Assembly (NCBI GenBank): GCA_963727245.1
Contig: CAVSFO010000004.1
Coordinates: 389,114-453,113, forward strand
Source of the DNA: JBKQVT01 sp963727245
Lineage (GTDB): Bacteria > Planctomycetota > Planctomycetia > Pirellulales > Thermoguttaceae
Length of the DNA stretch: 64,000 nucleotides
Reading direction: 5' to 3'
The notes under the pieces were generated by a model. That model was not told where the DNA came from, made no database searches, and saw only the letters and a program-made list of their open reading frames with translations. Every line of letters begins with the position of its first letter. Within the stretch, counting starts at the first letter, position 1. Below are positions 17,833-26,938 of this stretch, one piece after another. A program made the translations under genes and the position numbers.

Positions 17833-18619
17833 TCATCCTTGATATTGCCTCCAGATGGCATCCAGCGCGGCGGCCGCGCCGGCAGAGAACTTCACGTCGA
17901 CCAGATCGGAGACCGTGCTGCGGGCCGGGTTGATCTCGATGGTCGGCCGGCCCTGGCTGGCCGCCCAGCGCACCGGCTCGGCAATGTAAGGAAAGACGCT
18001 GGTCGTGCCGATGCTGAAGACGGCGTCGAAGCCCGTCTGGCACTCTTCGTAAAGCCGCTCCAGCGTATCGGTGGGCAGCATTTCGCCGAACAGCACCACG
18101 TCGGGCCGCATCATGCCGGAACACTCGGGGCAGCGCGGCGGGATGCAGAGGCCGCTGTAGTCGGCCACCGTCTGCCTGGCCCCGCAGTTCATGCACAGGA
18201 GCCGGTAGAGGTTGCCGTGGATTTCCAAAACGTTCTGCGCCGGCGCGGCGATGGAAGTCGTCGATGTTCTGCGTCAGCGTCCAGACGCGGGGAAAATGGG
18301 CCTCCATCTCCGCGATCACCTGGTGGCCGCGATTGAACGTGGCCTGCCGGGCGGCCCGCTCGATCTGGCCGAGATACTTCCAGGTGAGTTCCGGCCGGCG
18401 GCGGAGCATCGAGCCGGAGAGCAATTCCTCGATGGGCAGCCCTTCCTCCGTGTCATTGGCGTTGTACAGGCCGCCGATGCCGCGGTAGGTCGGCAGCCCG
18501 GAATCGGCCGAGATGCCCGCCCCGGTGATGAACAGCAGGCTGCGACTCTGCCGCAGGATGGCGACGACGCGATCAAGCGACGGCTTGTCCCAGGAGCGAT
18601 CGGTATCGGCTGCGGGCAT
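17833..18619 (-). CDS. Sirtuin-family NAD-dependent protein deacylase, one frameshift
   Basis: NAD-binding motif FITGAGISADSGLPTYRG, then TQNIDDFHRRAG, HGN with the catalytic His (EIHGNLYRL), a Cys4 zinc site (CMNCGARQ and CPECSG) and GTTSVFPYIAEP. The C-terminal IEINPARST binds the ribose. The frame shifts near 18240, where GGCGCAG probably should be GGCGCGCAG (a lost GC). The start is taken at MPAADTDRSW, overlapping the upstream gene by 47 bases; a later start is possible. It would remove acyl groups from lysines. About 262 residues when repaired. Confidence 0.85.
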
Positions 18620-19127
18620 CCCAAGTAATCCAAGCGAGGAAAAGGTTTCCGCCCAGCGACGCGAACAAGGCCAGCACGGTAAGCCAAAGCGGGAGCCACG
18701 GCCGCTCGGCCGCCGGCTCGCCGGCGACGGCCGGCCCGGCGGCAGGCGCGGCCGCGGCGTTGGCAGCAGGCCTGGCGGGAATTGCGGTGGCCGCGGGGTT
18801 GCCGGCAGACGCCGGGGCCACGAAGGCGGCCGGCTGTTCGGCCAGGGCCTTGCCGGCCAGGTCCAACGGCAGCGCGGCGGGGGCTGCCGCCGGCCTGGGC
18901 GGCAGCTTGCGGGCCAGGATTTTGTCGCCCACCACGATGCGGAAGGAGCGGACTTCCTGCAGCACCTGCGGCGGCAGGTCGCTCTCGATCGACTCGCCCG
19001 CGCGCATCGCCTCCAGCGCCTCCGGGGTGAGTTCGATAATGTACTGGACCCCTCCCTCGGGCCGTGGTTGCCAGCCGAACTGGAAGCCCAACAGTGCTGT
19101 GGCTGCAAAAAACGCCATGGGACCCAT
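18573..19127 (-). CDS. Protein with N- and C-terminal membrane helices
   Basis: A 184-residue protein starting at MGPMAFFAATALLGF. A GGAGGAG site lies about 7 bases upstream, so this start is favoured over an in-frame one 10 codons earlier. The first hydrophobic segment is followed by an extracytoplasmic domain (EGGVQYIIELTPEALEAMRA, QEVRSFRIVVGDKIL), an Ala/Pro linker, and a C-terminal TM helix near 152-172. No family is recognised. The end overlaps the sirtuin start, so the two are probably co-transcribed. Confidence 0.7.
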   Translation of the reverse strand: MGPMAFFAATALLGFQFGWQPRPEGGVQYIIELTPEALEAMRAGESIESDLPPQVLQEVRSFRIVVGDKILARKLPPRPAAAPAALPLDLAGKALAEQPAAFVAPASAGNPAATAIPARPAANAAAAPAAGPAVAGEPAAERPWLPLWLTVLALFASLGGNLFLAWITWDARSRYRSLLGQAVA

Positions 19128-19219
19128 AAGAACTCCTCCCGGGGCTGTTGCTCGCACGGCATCGCCCCTATTATTTATATGTTAGCTTGCTCCCGGTGGT
19201 GTCGTAAAGCAGGCGTGCG

Positions 19220-20047
19220 ATGAATTGGGCGCTGTGGAGAAAGGCCGTTTCCGACGCACGCTGGCAATTGGCCGTTTCCAGCGTGGTGTTGCTGCTGTTT
19301 AGCTGGATTTTCGTCTGGCTGATGAGCAAGTTCCACATGCGTGCCTGGCAGACGCTGCTGGGGCTGGCGCCGAAATTTGTGCTGCCGATGTTCGGCGTGT
19401 CGGTGACCGAATTGGCCACGCGGACCGGCCAGTTGAGCATTGTCTACGTCCACCTGGTGACGATGCTGGTCTGCGTGGGCTGGGCCCTGGGCCGGGGCTC
19501 CGACAGCATCAGCGGCGAGATCGGCCGCGGCACGATGGACCTGATCCTGGCCATGCCCGTCTGGCGCATCACCGTCATGATCATCCCCGCGGTGGTGGCG
19601 ACCGTGGGGGCAGCGATTCTGAGCCTATCGGTCTGGCTGGGCAGCGCGGCGGGCATTCTCTGTTTCAACCTCGACGAAGCGGTCTCGCCGGCCACGTTTC
19701 TGCCCGGGGCCGCCAATCTGTTCGCCATGATTTTCTGCCTGACGGGCATCACGACACTGGTGTCGGCCTGCGGCCGCGACCGCTGGCGGACGGTGCTGTG
19801 GTCGGGGGGATTTTTCGTGGTTTCGCTGGTCATCGAGCTGGTCGCCCGCATGTGGCCGGAAGCCTGGCAGCTCAACTACCTGACCTTTCTCAGCCTGTTC
19901 CAGCCGCAGAAGTTGATTCTGATGCGGAGCGCGCCGGTCTGGACGGCCCTCCGCGACGACGTAGCCCTGGTGGGACTGGGCCTGCTCTGCTACGCGGCGG
20001 CGGGCGTGGCGCTGTGGCGTCGCGACATCCCAGGGCCGCACGGATAG
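19220..20047 (+). CDS. ABC-2 type transporter permease
   Basis: A 275-residue protein with six predicted TM helices. The region SISGEIGRGTMDLILAMPV is the coupling motif of ABC-2 permeases (the E-x-x-x-G-T-x-x-x-L-x-x-P pattern that follows the second helix). No ATPase gene is adjacent, so it must use one encoded elsewhere, or the locus has lost it. The substrate is not predictable. Divergent from the gene at 18573-19127, with 92 bases between the starts. Confidence 0.8.
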   Translation: MNWALWRKAVSDARWQLAVSSVVLLLFSWIFVWLMSKFHMRAWQTLLGLAPKFVLPMFGVSVTELATRTGQLSIVYVHLVTMLVCVGWALGRGSDSISGEIGRGTMDLILAMPVWRITVMIIPAVVATVGAAILSLSVWLGSAAGILCFNLDEAVSPATFLPGAANLFAMIFCLTGITTLVSACGRDRWRTVLWSGGFFVVSLVIELVARMWPEAWQLNYLTFLSLFQPQKLILMRSAPVWTALRDDVALVGLGLLCYAAAGVALWRRDIPGPHG

Positions 20048-20077
20048 CGCTCCGGCCGTAGAGCTTTTCGCGGATTG

Positions 20078-20109
20078 TGGTGGGGCTCGCTGCGCTCGAC
20101 CCACCCTAC
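20078..20109. repeat. Repeat family C, one arm
   Basis: TGGTGGGGCTCGCTGCGCTC then GACCCACCCTAC. Full two-arm copies are at 30324-30413 and 33358-33455; a degenerate arm is at 49246. Confidence 0.75.
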
Positions 20110-20136
20110 AACACAAGCTACGAGGTCCCCAGTCGC

Positions 20137-20213
20137 GTAGGTCAGGCACCCCGTGCCTGACAGAAGGCCGCGAGCCCCCGGCGGGATGTCAGGCACAGGG
20201 TGCCTGACCTACG
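20137..20213. repeat. Palindrome family A, copy 1
   Basis: GTAGGTCAGGCACCCCGTGC...CTGAC and the complementary GTCAGGCACAGGGTGCCTGA-CCTAC. Each arm is itself a hairpin. Copies with the same layout are at 40354-40420 and 51074-51149. Confidence 0.85.
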
Positions 20214-20226
20214 TCCGGATGCCGGC

Positions 20227-20254
20227 CCCCCCGTTGCAAACGGGGGGCTTTTCT
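20227..20254 (+). terminator. GCA-triloop hairpin followed by CTTTTCT
   Basis: A 9-bp stem CCCCCCGTT / AACGGGGGG with loop GCA, then CTTTTCT. It lies 180 bases downstream of the ABC permease and would end plus-strand transcription before the convergent AI-2E gene. Same design as the sites at 32651, 32752, 34979 and 39183. Confidence 0.7.
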
Positions 20255-20282
20255 CGCCGGGGGAAATTCTCTGGACGTCGTG

Positions 20283-21362
20283 CTACGAAGTCCCCAGCGT
20301 CTGGCCGGCGGGTTTCGCGGCGGCCGCCGGCTGACCGGACTGCATCGCCGTCAACTCGTCGTGCAAAAGGTTGAGGAGCGTTTGCAGGAAGGCCACCACC
20401 ATCGGGCCGACGAAGATGCCGATGGGCCCCAGGGCCTGGACCCCGCCCAGCACGCTCAACAGGGCCAGCAGCGGATGCAGATTGGAGCGGCCGTGCAGCA
20501 CGGCCGGCTTGACGATGTTGTCGACCGTGGAGACGACCGCCGTGCCGAAGATCGCCAGCAGCACGGCCGCCGTGGTCCGCCCGTCATAGAAGAAGAGCCA
20601 GAGGCAGGCCGGCACCCAAACGATGGGGGGCCCGATGAACGGCACCATCGCCAGCAACGTGGCCAGCACGGTGAGCAGGAAGATGGACGGGAACCCCGCC
20701 AGGTAGAAGCCCAGGCCCGCCAACAGCCCTTGAATGAACGCCGAGAGCACGGTGGCGACGACCACGGCGCGGGTGACGTTGGCGAATTGCTCGACCAACT
20801 GCTGGGTATAGCGCTGGTCCAAAGGCAGCAATCGCACCAGCGAGTGGATCATGGCCGGCCCGTCGGCGAGAAAATAGTAGAGCGCGAAGACCATCACCAG
20901 CAGTCCGACGAAGAACCGGCCCACGAACTGGGTGGTGCCCCAGCCGATATAACTCAACCAGTATTGTCCCTGGGCGAGGACGGCCTTTCTCATGTCGTCG
21001 GCGGAGAGCTTCAATCCCACCTTGTCGACCACCCGCAGGACGGAGGCGGAAAACTTGGGGACATCGATGCGGCCCTTGTCCAGTCTCTGATAGATGCGGA
21101 CGCTATCGTCGACGGCTCGAAAAATCACCAGCACCATGGGCACCAGCACGATTAAGAGGATGGCCACCGTGGTCAAGGCCGCCGCCAGCCGGCCGCGCCC
21201 CTTGCAGCGGGCGACGAACCAGCGGTGGACCGGTCCGAAAATCACCACCAGCAGGAGGGCCAGGAACGCCGGCAAGAGGAAACTGGCCATCACCTGGAAG
21301 AACAGCACCGCCATCAACGCCAGGATGGCGACCAGGACGACCAGCGAGATGATTCTCGCCAT
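20283..21362 (-). CDS. AI-2E family transporter (UPF0118)
   Basis: A 359-residue polytopic protein starting at MARIISLVVLV (GGAG upstream). An in-frame upstream start would add 31 residues with no ribosome site. Family marks: paired helices at the N-terminus, an amphipathic middle region (RLDKGRIDVPKF...), then LVEQFANVTRAVVVATVLSA, FIGPPIVWVPA and NIVKPAVLHGRSNLHPLLAL followed by GPIGIFVGPM. These are the conserved blocks of the family. Members move small molecules or Na+/H+; the autoinducer role does not apply to most of them. The C-terminus is a short Ala/Gln-rich tail. Confidence 0.9.
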   Translation of the reverse strand: MARIISLVVLVAILALMAVLFFQVMASFLLPAFLALLLVVIFGPVHRWFVARCKGRGRLAAALTTVAILLIVLVPMVLVIFRAVDDSVRIYQRLDKGRIDVPKFSASVLRVVDKVGLKLSADDMRKAVLAQGQYWLSYIGWGTTQFVGRFFVGLLVMVFALYYFLADGPAMIHSLVRLLPLDQRYTQQLVEQFANVTRAVVVATVLSAFIQGLLAGLGFYLAGFPSIFLLTVLATLLAMVPFIGPPIVWVPACLWLFFYDGRTTAAVLLAIFGTAVVSTVDNIVKPAVLHGRSNLHPLLALLSVLGGVQALGPIGIFVGPMVVAFLQTLLNLLHDELTAMQSGQPAAAAKPAGQTLGTS

Positions 21363-21711
21363 GGTGGTATCTCCGCAAAGGGCATGTAAAAATGGCGAAC
21401 CAGGAGTTTTTGTAGCAGCCGAAGGCGCCCGCGGGCGGCCCCGATTGCTTGTCAACCGCGCACGGCGGAGCCAAAGGGGGAGCTTTAATACGCCACGAAG
21501 CCCCCTTGTGCCTACGGCACCCCGATAGCGAAGCTATCGGGGCCACCCGCGAAGCTACCGGGCCGCCCACGGTTACGCCATTGTAATCCATGCCCCAACA
21601 ACTGGACCAGTGGGCGCGGCCTTGGACCACTTGAACGGGCGGTTGGCAGGCGTCACAATGGATTGGCCAGGATAATTCCCCCGCGACCACCCTGCCCTTG
21701 CTGGCCCCCCC
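21363..21711. other. Divergent intergenic region, about 350 bases
   Basis: Separates divergent AI-2E and flippase-like genes, so promoters for both must be here, but I could not identify convincing -35/-10 boxes. It holds a short palindrome CCCGATAGCGAAGCTATCGG near 21523-21543 with a partial second copy (GCGAAGCTACCGGG) behind it. No RNA gene seen. Confidence 0.45.
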
Positions 21712-22785
21712 ATGGCGAATGAGAAGCGATCGAGCGCCCGCCGCTGGCTGATGCTGGCCGTCAAGCTGCTGATTGTGGTGGCGGTAATCTGGGCGATCCA
21801 CCGCACGATCTCCGATGTCTGGCACAAATTGTCCGAGCATCCTGAACAATTGTGGGCGATCCGGCCCGGTTGGCTGCTGGTGTCCGGCTTGTTGTACCTG
21901 GTCGGAATCCTGCCCGAGGGGCTGTTTTGGCACCGTGCCCTGGTGTCGCTCGGACAGCAGGCGCCCCTGGGTCGGACCTTGCGGGCCTACTACCTTGGAC
22001 ACCTGGGAAAGTACGTGCCCGGCAAGGCCGTGGTCGTGGTCATGCGGACCGGGCTGGTCTGCGGTCCCGGAGTGGACGTGAGCATCGCCGCGGCCAGCGT
22101 ATTTCTGGAAACCCTGACCATGATGGCCTCGGGGGCTTTTTTGGCGGCCGTGGTGTTGGTCGTGTATGACGTGCGGCACGGCTTGTCGTTCTGGGCGGCG
22201 ACGGGCGGGGGTGCTTTCACGGGTTGCCCGGCCATGCTCGGTTGGATCTCCATCCACGGTTGGTGGCTGCTGGCTTCGCTGGCCATGGCGGCGGCAACCG
22301 GTCTGCCTACGCTGCCGCCGGTCTTCGCGCGCGTCGCTCGGCTGCTGGGTGTCGGCCGCTCCGATCCGGCCGTGGCGGCCAAGTTGGCCAAGTTCCGCTA
22401 CCGCACCTTGCTCTGGGGCTGGCTCATCATGTTTGCCGGCTGGGCGTTTATCGGGGCCAGCCTTTGGGCCGCCCTGAAAGCGGTGGGAGCCCCGGACCTC
22501 GACCTGCTCGGGCAGCTTCCCCTCTACATGGCCGCCACGGCCCTGGCGCTGGTGGCTGGATTCGTCGTCGTTTTGATGCCCAGCGGCGCGATTGTCCGCG
22601 AGGCCGTGCTGATGGAGACGCTGCTGTTGTTTTTTCCCCGCATGGGGGACGTTATTGCCCTGGTGACTGCACTGGTGTTGCGTTTGGTCTGGCTAGTGGC
22701 GGAACTGGTGATTTCCGCTATCCTTTATTTTGGTCGGAGAATACCCGATGCTTTCCATCGTCATTCCGGTCTTCAACGAAGCTGA
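21712..22785 (+). CDS. Flippase-like/UPF0104 integral membrane protein
   Basis: A 357-residue protein with about 8 TM helices. YYLGHLGKYVPGKAVVVVMR is the family's conserved loop (lysylphosphatidylglycerol-synthase TM region / AglD-YbhN type). SIAAASVFLETLTMMASG follows, also typical. No Shine-Dalgarno is visible before the ATG. It overlaps the GT2 gene by 38 bases, so lipid-linked sugar transfer or lipid export is likely the shared task. The substrate is unknown. Confidence 0.85.
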   Translation: MANEKRSSARRWLMLAVKLLIVVAVIWAIHRTISDVWHKLSEHPEQLWAIRPGWLLVSGLLYLVGILPEGLFWHRALVSLGQQAPLGRTLRAYYLGHLGKYVPGKAVVVVMRTGLVCGPGVDVSIAAASVFLETLTMMASGAFLAAVVLVVYDVRHGLSFWAATGGGAFTGCPAMLGWISIHGWWLLASLAMAAATGLPTLPPVFARVARLLGVGRSDPAVAAKLAKFRYRTLLWGWLIMFAGWAFIGASLWAALKAVGAPDLDLLGQLPLYMAATALALVAGFVVVLMPSGAIVREAVLMETLLLFFPRMGDVIALVTALVLRLVWLVAELVISAILYFGRRIPDAFHRHSGLQRS

Positions 22786-23752
22786 GAGCCTGGCGGAGCT
22801 GCACCGCGAGTTGAGCGAGGTTGCCGCGGCCCAAGGCTACAACCTGGACGTGGTTTTCGTCGACGACGGCTCCCGCGACGGCTCCTGGGAAGTGATCTGC
22901 GGCCTGGCGGCGGCCGACAAGCACGTGCGCGGCATCCGCTTTCGCCGCAACTTCGGCAAGGCGGCCGCGCTGAGCGCCGGCTTTGCCCAGGCCCGCGGCG
23001 AGCTGGTCATGACGCTGGACGCCGATCTCCAGGACGACCCCCGCGAGATTCCCCGCTTTCTGGCGGAAATGGAGAAGCACCTCGACGTGGTCAGCGGCTG
23101 GAAGAAGGTCCGCCACGACCCCTGGCACAAGGTCTTGCCTTCGCGGGTGTTCAACGCCCTGGTCAGCCGGATGACGGGCGTCGTCCTGCACGACCACAAC
23201 TGCGGCATGAAATGCTATCGGCGCCAGATCTTCGACGAGGTGCGGCTCTACGGCGAGCTGCACCGCTTTGTGCCCGTGCTGGCGGCCGGCCGCGGATACC
23301 GCGTGGGCGAGCTGGTCATCCACCATCGCCCCCGCGCGCACGGCCGCTCGAAGTACGGCGTAAGCCGCTTCATCAAGGGCTTCCTCGACCTGCTGACGGT
23401 CAAGTTCCTCACCGGCTTCAGCCAGCGGCCGCAGCACATGCTGGGCACGTTCGGCCTGGGCTCGTTCCTGCTCGGCCTGGCAGGGATCGTTTACCTGACG
23501 ATCTACTGGTGCCTGGCGCAACTCTGCCCGCAATGGCATTTGATTCCCTTGCACGACCGGCCCGCGCTGATCTATTCGGTGGCGCTGATGCTTTTGGGCG
23601 GGCAATTGATGTCGCTGGGCTTCCTGGCCGAGTTGTTCATCGCCTATCACGAGCCCGACCTGCGCTCCTACTCGATCGTGGAGCGGACGGCCCCGCTGGC
23701 GGCTGCCGCCGACTCGACCCCTCCGCAAGACCCTAACCCGGCGAACCCATGA
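22748..23752 (+). CDS. Family 2 glycosyltransferase, dolichol-phosphate-mannose-synthase type, with TM tail
   Basis: A 334-residue protein. Start MLSIVIPVFNEAESL with GGAGA upstream. GT-A motifs: VVFVDDGSRDGS (nucleotide binding), LDADLQDDPREIP (DxD-like metal site), and HRPRAHGRSKYGVSRF near the acceptor site. Two C-terminal TM helices (about 236-260, 276-300) place it with DPM1/GtrB-like enzymes that charge polyprenyl phosphate with a sugar. The stop overlaps the next gene's ATG (ATGA). Second gene of the 21.7-25.3 kb operon. Confidence 0.92.
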   Translation: MLSIVIPVFNEAESLAELHRELSEVAAAQGYNLDVVFVDDGSRDGSWEVICGLAAADKHVRGIRFRRNFGKAAALSAGFAQARGELVMTLDADLQDDPREIPRFLAEMEKHLDVVSGWKKVRHDPWHKVLPSRVFNALVSRMTGVVLHDHNCGMKCYRRQIFDEVRLYGELHRFVPVLAAGRGYRVGELVIHHRPRAHGRSKYGVSRFIKGFLDLLTVKFLTGFSQRPQHMLGTFGLGSFLLGLAGIVYLTIYWCLAQLCPQWHLIPLHDRPALIYSVALMLLGGQLMSLGFLAELFIAYHEPDLRSYSIVERTAPLAAAADSTPPQDPNPANP

Positions 23753-25269
23753 GCAATTCAAACGACGATCCCCGTGCCGCGCTCCGCCGCGGCGTCTACC
23801 TGTTGCTGATTTTCGTCGGCGTCGGCGCCATGTTGGGCCGCATCCTGGCCATCGACGCCGTCGATCGCACGGCCGTCGAGGACTATCGCGTCAAGGAGGG
23901 GGTAGGGGCGAAACGCAAAGCCCTGGAAGCCCAGGGCGTACACGGCCAGCAACTGGCCGAAGCCCTCCGCAAGGAAGAGACGCGGCTGGACGAGAGGTTG
24001 GCCAGGCGCCGGCCCTTCCTCAGCGCCAACGACCGCAGCCGCTGGGCCACCGTCCGGGCCCTGGTCGAGGACGACATGCGCATCCCCGGGTTCCCCTACG
24101 CCATCGACCGGGTCATTCAGCAGCCGAACTGGGACACCATCGACATGGTCAAGCACAAGGACGACGGCCACCTCTATTCCAGCAAGCCGCCGCTTTTGGC
24201 CACGCTCATCGCCGGCGAGTATTGGGTGATCTATCGGCTCAGCGGCCTGTCGCTGGGCACGCACCCCTTTGAAGTCGGCCGCTTCATGCTCGTCACGCTC
24301 AACGTGATTCCCCTGGCGATCTACTTCCTGCTCCTGGCGTCGCTGGTCGAGCGGTTGGGAAAGTCCGACTGGGGCCGAATTTTCGTCATGACCGCCGCCG
24401 TCTTCGCCACGTTTTTGACCACCTTCGCCGTCGTGCTCACCAACCACGTCCAGGGGGCGGTCTGCGTCATGGTCGCGCTGTGGGCCGCCGTGCCCATCTG
24501 GTTCGACGGCGAGCGCCGCTGGCCATATTTCGCCCTGGCGGGCCTGTCGAGCGCGCTTTTGGTCGCCGACGAGCTGCCCGGGTTGTCGCTGGCGGTCGCC
24601 TTGGGCCTGGCCCTGCTGTGGAAGGCCCCGCGGCCCGCGATTTTGGCCTGGCTGCCGGCCTGCGCGCTGGTCGCCGCCGCGTTCTTCGGCACCAACTGGA
24701 TCGCCCATCACAGCCTCCGCCTGCCCTATGCGCACAACAAGGGGACCGACAACTGGTACGATTACACCTACCAAGTCGGCGACCGGACGATCGAGAGCTA
24801 TTGGAACCATCCCCAGGGAGTCGACCTGGGCGAGAAGTCGCCGGCGGTCTACGCCCTGCACTCCCTGGTCGGCCACCACGGCATCTTCTCGTTGACGCCC
24901 ATCTGGCTGCTCAGCGCCGCCGGCACGCTGGTCTGGCTTTTCCAGCGCCGCGATCGGCGGCTGCGGGAGTTGGCGCTGCTGGTCGGCGCGGTCACGGTGG
25001 TCTGCGTGGCGTTCTACCTTTTCGGCGTGCCGATGGACAAGCGGAGTTATGGCGGCGTGAACTGCGGCTTCCGCTGGGTGTTTTTCCTGACGCCGCTCTG
25101 GCTGTTGGTCATGCTGCCGGCCGTCGACTTCCTGGGCCGCCGCCGCTGGACCGCGGTGCTTGCCGCCGTGCTGTTGATGCTCTCGGTCGTCTCGGTCAGC
25201 TATCCGACCTGGAATCCCTGGACCGATCCCTGGCTGATGGACTTCATGCGATACCAGGGATGGTTGTGA
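23749..25269 (+). CDS. Polytopic membrane protein, possible GT-C glycosyltransferase
   Basis: A 506-residue protein. An N-terminal TM helix (about 17-36) is followed by a long soluble helical segment (40-130, AVEDYRVKEG...), then about nine more helices. A short acidic-basic loop HKDDGHLYSSKPPLL sits before the second helix, where GT-C enzymes carry their catalytic Asp; the match is suggestive only. The ATGA overlap with the GT2 gene makes it a likely acceptor-side transferase using the polyprenyl-linked sugar made there. No named family recognised. Confidence 0.7.
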   Translation: MSNSNDDPRAALRRGVYLLLIFVGVGAMLGRILAIDAVDRTAVEDYRVKEGVGAKRKALEAQGVHGQQLAEALRKEETRLDERLARRRPFLSANDRSRWATVRALVEDDMRIPGFPYAIDRVIQQPNWDTIDMVKHKDDGHLYSSKPPLLATLIAGEYWVIYRLSGLSLGTHPFEVGRFMLVTLNVIPLAIYFLLLASLVERLGKSDWGRIFVMTAAVFATFLTTFAVVLTNHVQGAVCVMVALWAAVPIWFDGERRWPYFALAGLSSALLVADELPGLSLAVALGLALLWKAPRPAILAWLPACALVAAAFFGTNWIAHHSLRLPYAHNKGTDNWYDYTYQVGDRTIESYWNHPQGVDLGEKSPAVYALHSLVGHHGIFSLTPIWLLSAAGTLVWLFQRRDRRLRELALLVGAVTVVCVAFYLFGVPMDKRSYGGVNCGFRWVFFLTPLWLLVMLPAVDFLGRRRWTAVLAAVLLMLSVVSVSYPTWNPWTDPWLMDFMRYQGWL

Positions 25270-25278
25270 GCACCGATC

Positions 25279-25452
25279 TCCCCTCTCCCTCCGGGAGAGG
25301 GGCGGGGGTGAGGGCATGTGTCCCCTCTCCCTCCGGGAGGCGACCACTTCGTGGTGCCCGGGCGGTGAGGGCGGCCGTGCAAAACTCGTAGCAGGTGGAT
25401 AGTTTCCTCGTTGCCCGCTCTCACCCTGCCCCTCTCCCGGAGGGAGAGGGGA
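25279..25452. repeat. Palindrome family E cluster between convergent genes
   Basis: Three copies of CCCTCTCCCTCCGGGAGAGG or its inverse at about 25279-25314, 25321-25371 and 25419-25452. The middle copy has a GGCGACCACTTCGTGGTGCC hairpin in its centre. The cluster fills the gap between the plus-strand operon and mnmE. Confidence 0.8.
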
Positions 25453-25466
25453 CCAAGCCGCGCCCC

Positions 25467-26887
25467 TCACTTCCCGATGCAGAAGCGGCTGAAGATGCGG
25501 TCCAAGACGTCCTCGGTGTAGACGGCGCCGGCGACCTTGCCCAACTCTTCCAGGGCCGCGCGGACCTCGGCCGCCACCAACTCCTCGCCGCCGCCCTGGC
25601 CGGCAAGCTTCCGCGCGCGGGCCAGACACTCGGCCGCCAAAATCAACGACTGGCGGCAGCGGACGGCCGTGCCGGGCACCACGTCGCCTCCGCCGGCGCG
25701 ATGGGCCGACACGGCAAGGCGCAGTCGCTCGCGCAAGGCGCGGAGCCCGGCGCCGGTCTTGCTGCTGGTTTCGATGGCGCCGGAAAGCGCCGCGCCGGAA
25801 GAAACTCGCCGTGACGAAGCAGGTCGGTTTTCGTGAGCACAAGGAGTTGCTCGCCGGGCGGCCAGGGCTCCAAGGGCGCCGGTCCCGGCTGTGTCACGTC
25901 CACGCACACCAGCCGCACGTCCGCCTGCCGGTGCTGCTGGCCGGCGGCGGCTTGGGCGGCCTGCTCGATGCTGCGTGCCACTGGCTCCGCCAGTGCATTT
26001 GGCGGCAGGGAACTCCTGCACTGGCAAAGCCCGTGGCACTGGGAAATTCCCGCCGTATCGATCAGTTGGCAGCGCACGCCGGCCAGGTCCACCTCGGCCA
26101 GGAGGTAGTCGCGCGTCGTGCCGGGCTGGTCGGAAACCAAGGCCCTGGGCTGGCCCGCCAGGGCGTTGAAAAGGCTGCTCTTGCCGCTGTTGGGCGGGCC
26201 GGCCAGCGCCACGCGGACCAACTGGCCCGTCTCCCCGCGCGAGTCCATGCGCTCGACCAGGCCGGCGATCGCCGCCGCCGCTTCCTCGAGCGTGGCGGTC
26301 AACTTGCCCGCCGCCAGCGGCGGCACGTCTTCCTCGGCAAAGTCGAGCCGGGCCTCCAAATCGGCCGACAACTCCAACAGCCCGTCGCGGAGCCGATGGA
26401 GCGGCTGGGCCAGGCCGCCGGCAAGCTGGGCCAAAGCAACGCGGAGTTGCTCGGCGTCGGCCGCATCGACCACCCCGAGGACGGCTTCGGCCTGGGTCAG
26501 ATCGATCCGGCCGGCCAGGAAGGCGCGGAGGGTGAATTCGCCGGGCTCCGCCGGCCGCGCGCCGGCGGCGCAGACGGTCCGCAGCAGGGCCTCCAGCAGC
26601 GGCGGCGAGCCGAGGGTGTGGATTTCGGCCACTGGCTGGCCCGTGTAGCTCCGCTTGCCCGGCCAGAGATACAGCTCCCCGGGCAGCGGCGCGGCAATTC
26701 CTGGCAGCCAGCAGAAGCCGGGCACGGCCGCGGGTCGCACCAGCGACGACAGGTGCACCAGCGGCGCGGGGCGAAAACAGCCCTCCAGGCAAGCCCGCAG
26801 CCGCGGCCCGCTGAGGCGGACGATCCCTCGGGCGGCGCCCCCTGGCGGCGAGGCAATCGCGGCGATGGTATCGTCCAGTGCGTGCAT
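25467..26887 (-). CDS. mnmE: tRNA modification GTPase MnmE, one frameshift and an in-frame repeat insert
   Basis: Forms the MnmE-MnmG complex that modifies U34 of tRNAs. N-terminal THF-binding domain to about residue 118. G motifs: G1 GPPNSGKSS (230-238), G2 PGTTRD (255-260), G3 DTAG (277-280) and G4 TKTD (352-355). The C-terminal FCIGK with catalytic Cys is present. Between G3 and the next helix sits an insert of about 23 residues (282-304), the translation of palindrome D (25975-26041), right in switch II. The frame breaks near 25810, where ACGG should be ACCGG. About 471 residues when repaired. Downstream of yidC, 51 bases apart, as in many bacteria. Confidence 0.92.
25975..26041. repeat. 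Palindrome family D inside mnmE
   Basis: GTGCCACTGGCTCCGCCAGT at the left and CACTGGCAAAGCCCGTGGCA at the right flank a GGCGGCAGGGAACTCC spacer. It is read in frame on the minus strand as a Gln/Cys/Pro-rich segment in switch II. Confidence 0.8.
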
Positions 26888-26938
26888 GACGGCCGGATCG
26901 TGCCTTCCCCCTTCCGCCCTCCGCCTTCCCCCTTTACT

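Noticed and set aside
19220..20047. A complete ABC transporter locus
   Set aside because: Only the permease is present; no ATPase with Walker motifs is within 10 kb on either side apart from unrelated ones.
23758..25842. A 694-codon minus-strand frame opposite the polytopic protein
   Set aside because: Antisense of an operon gene that has an ATGA overlap with GT2 and clear TM pattern.
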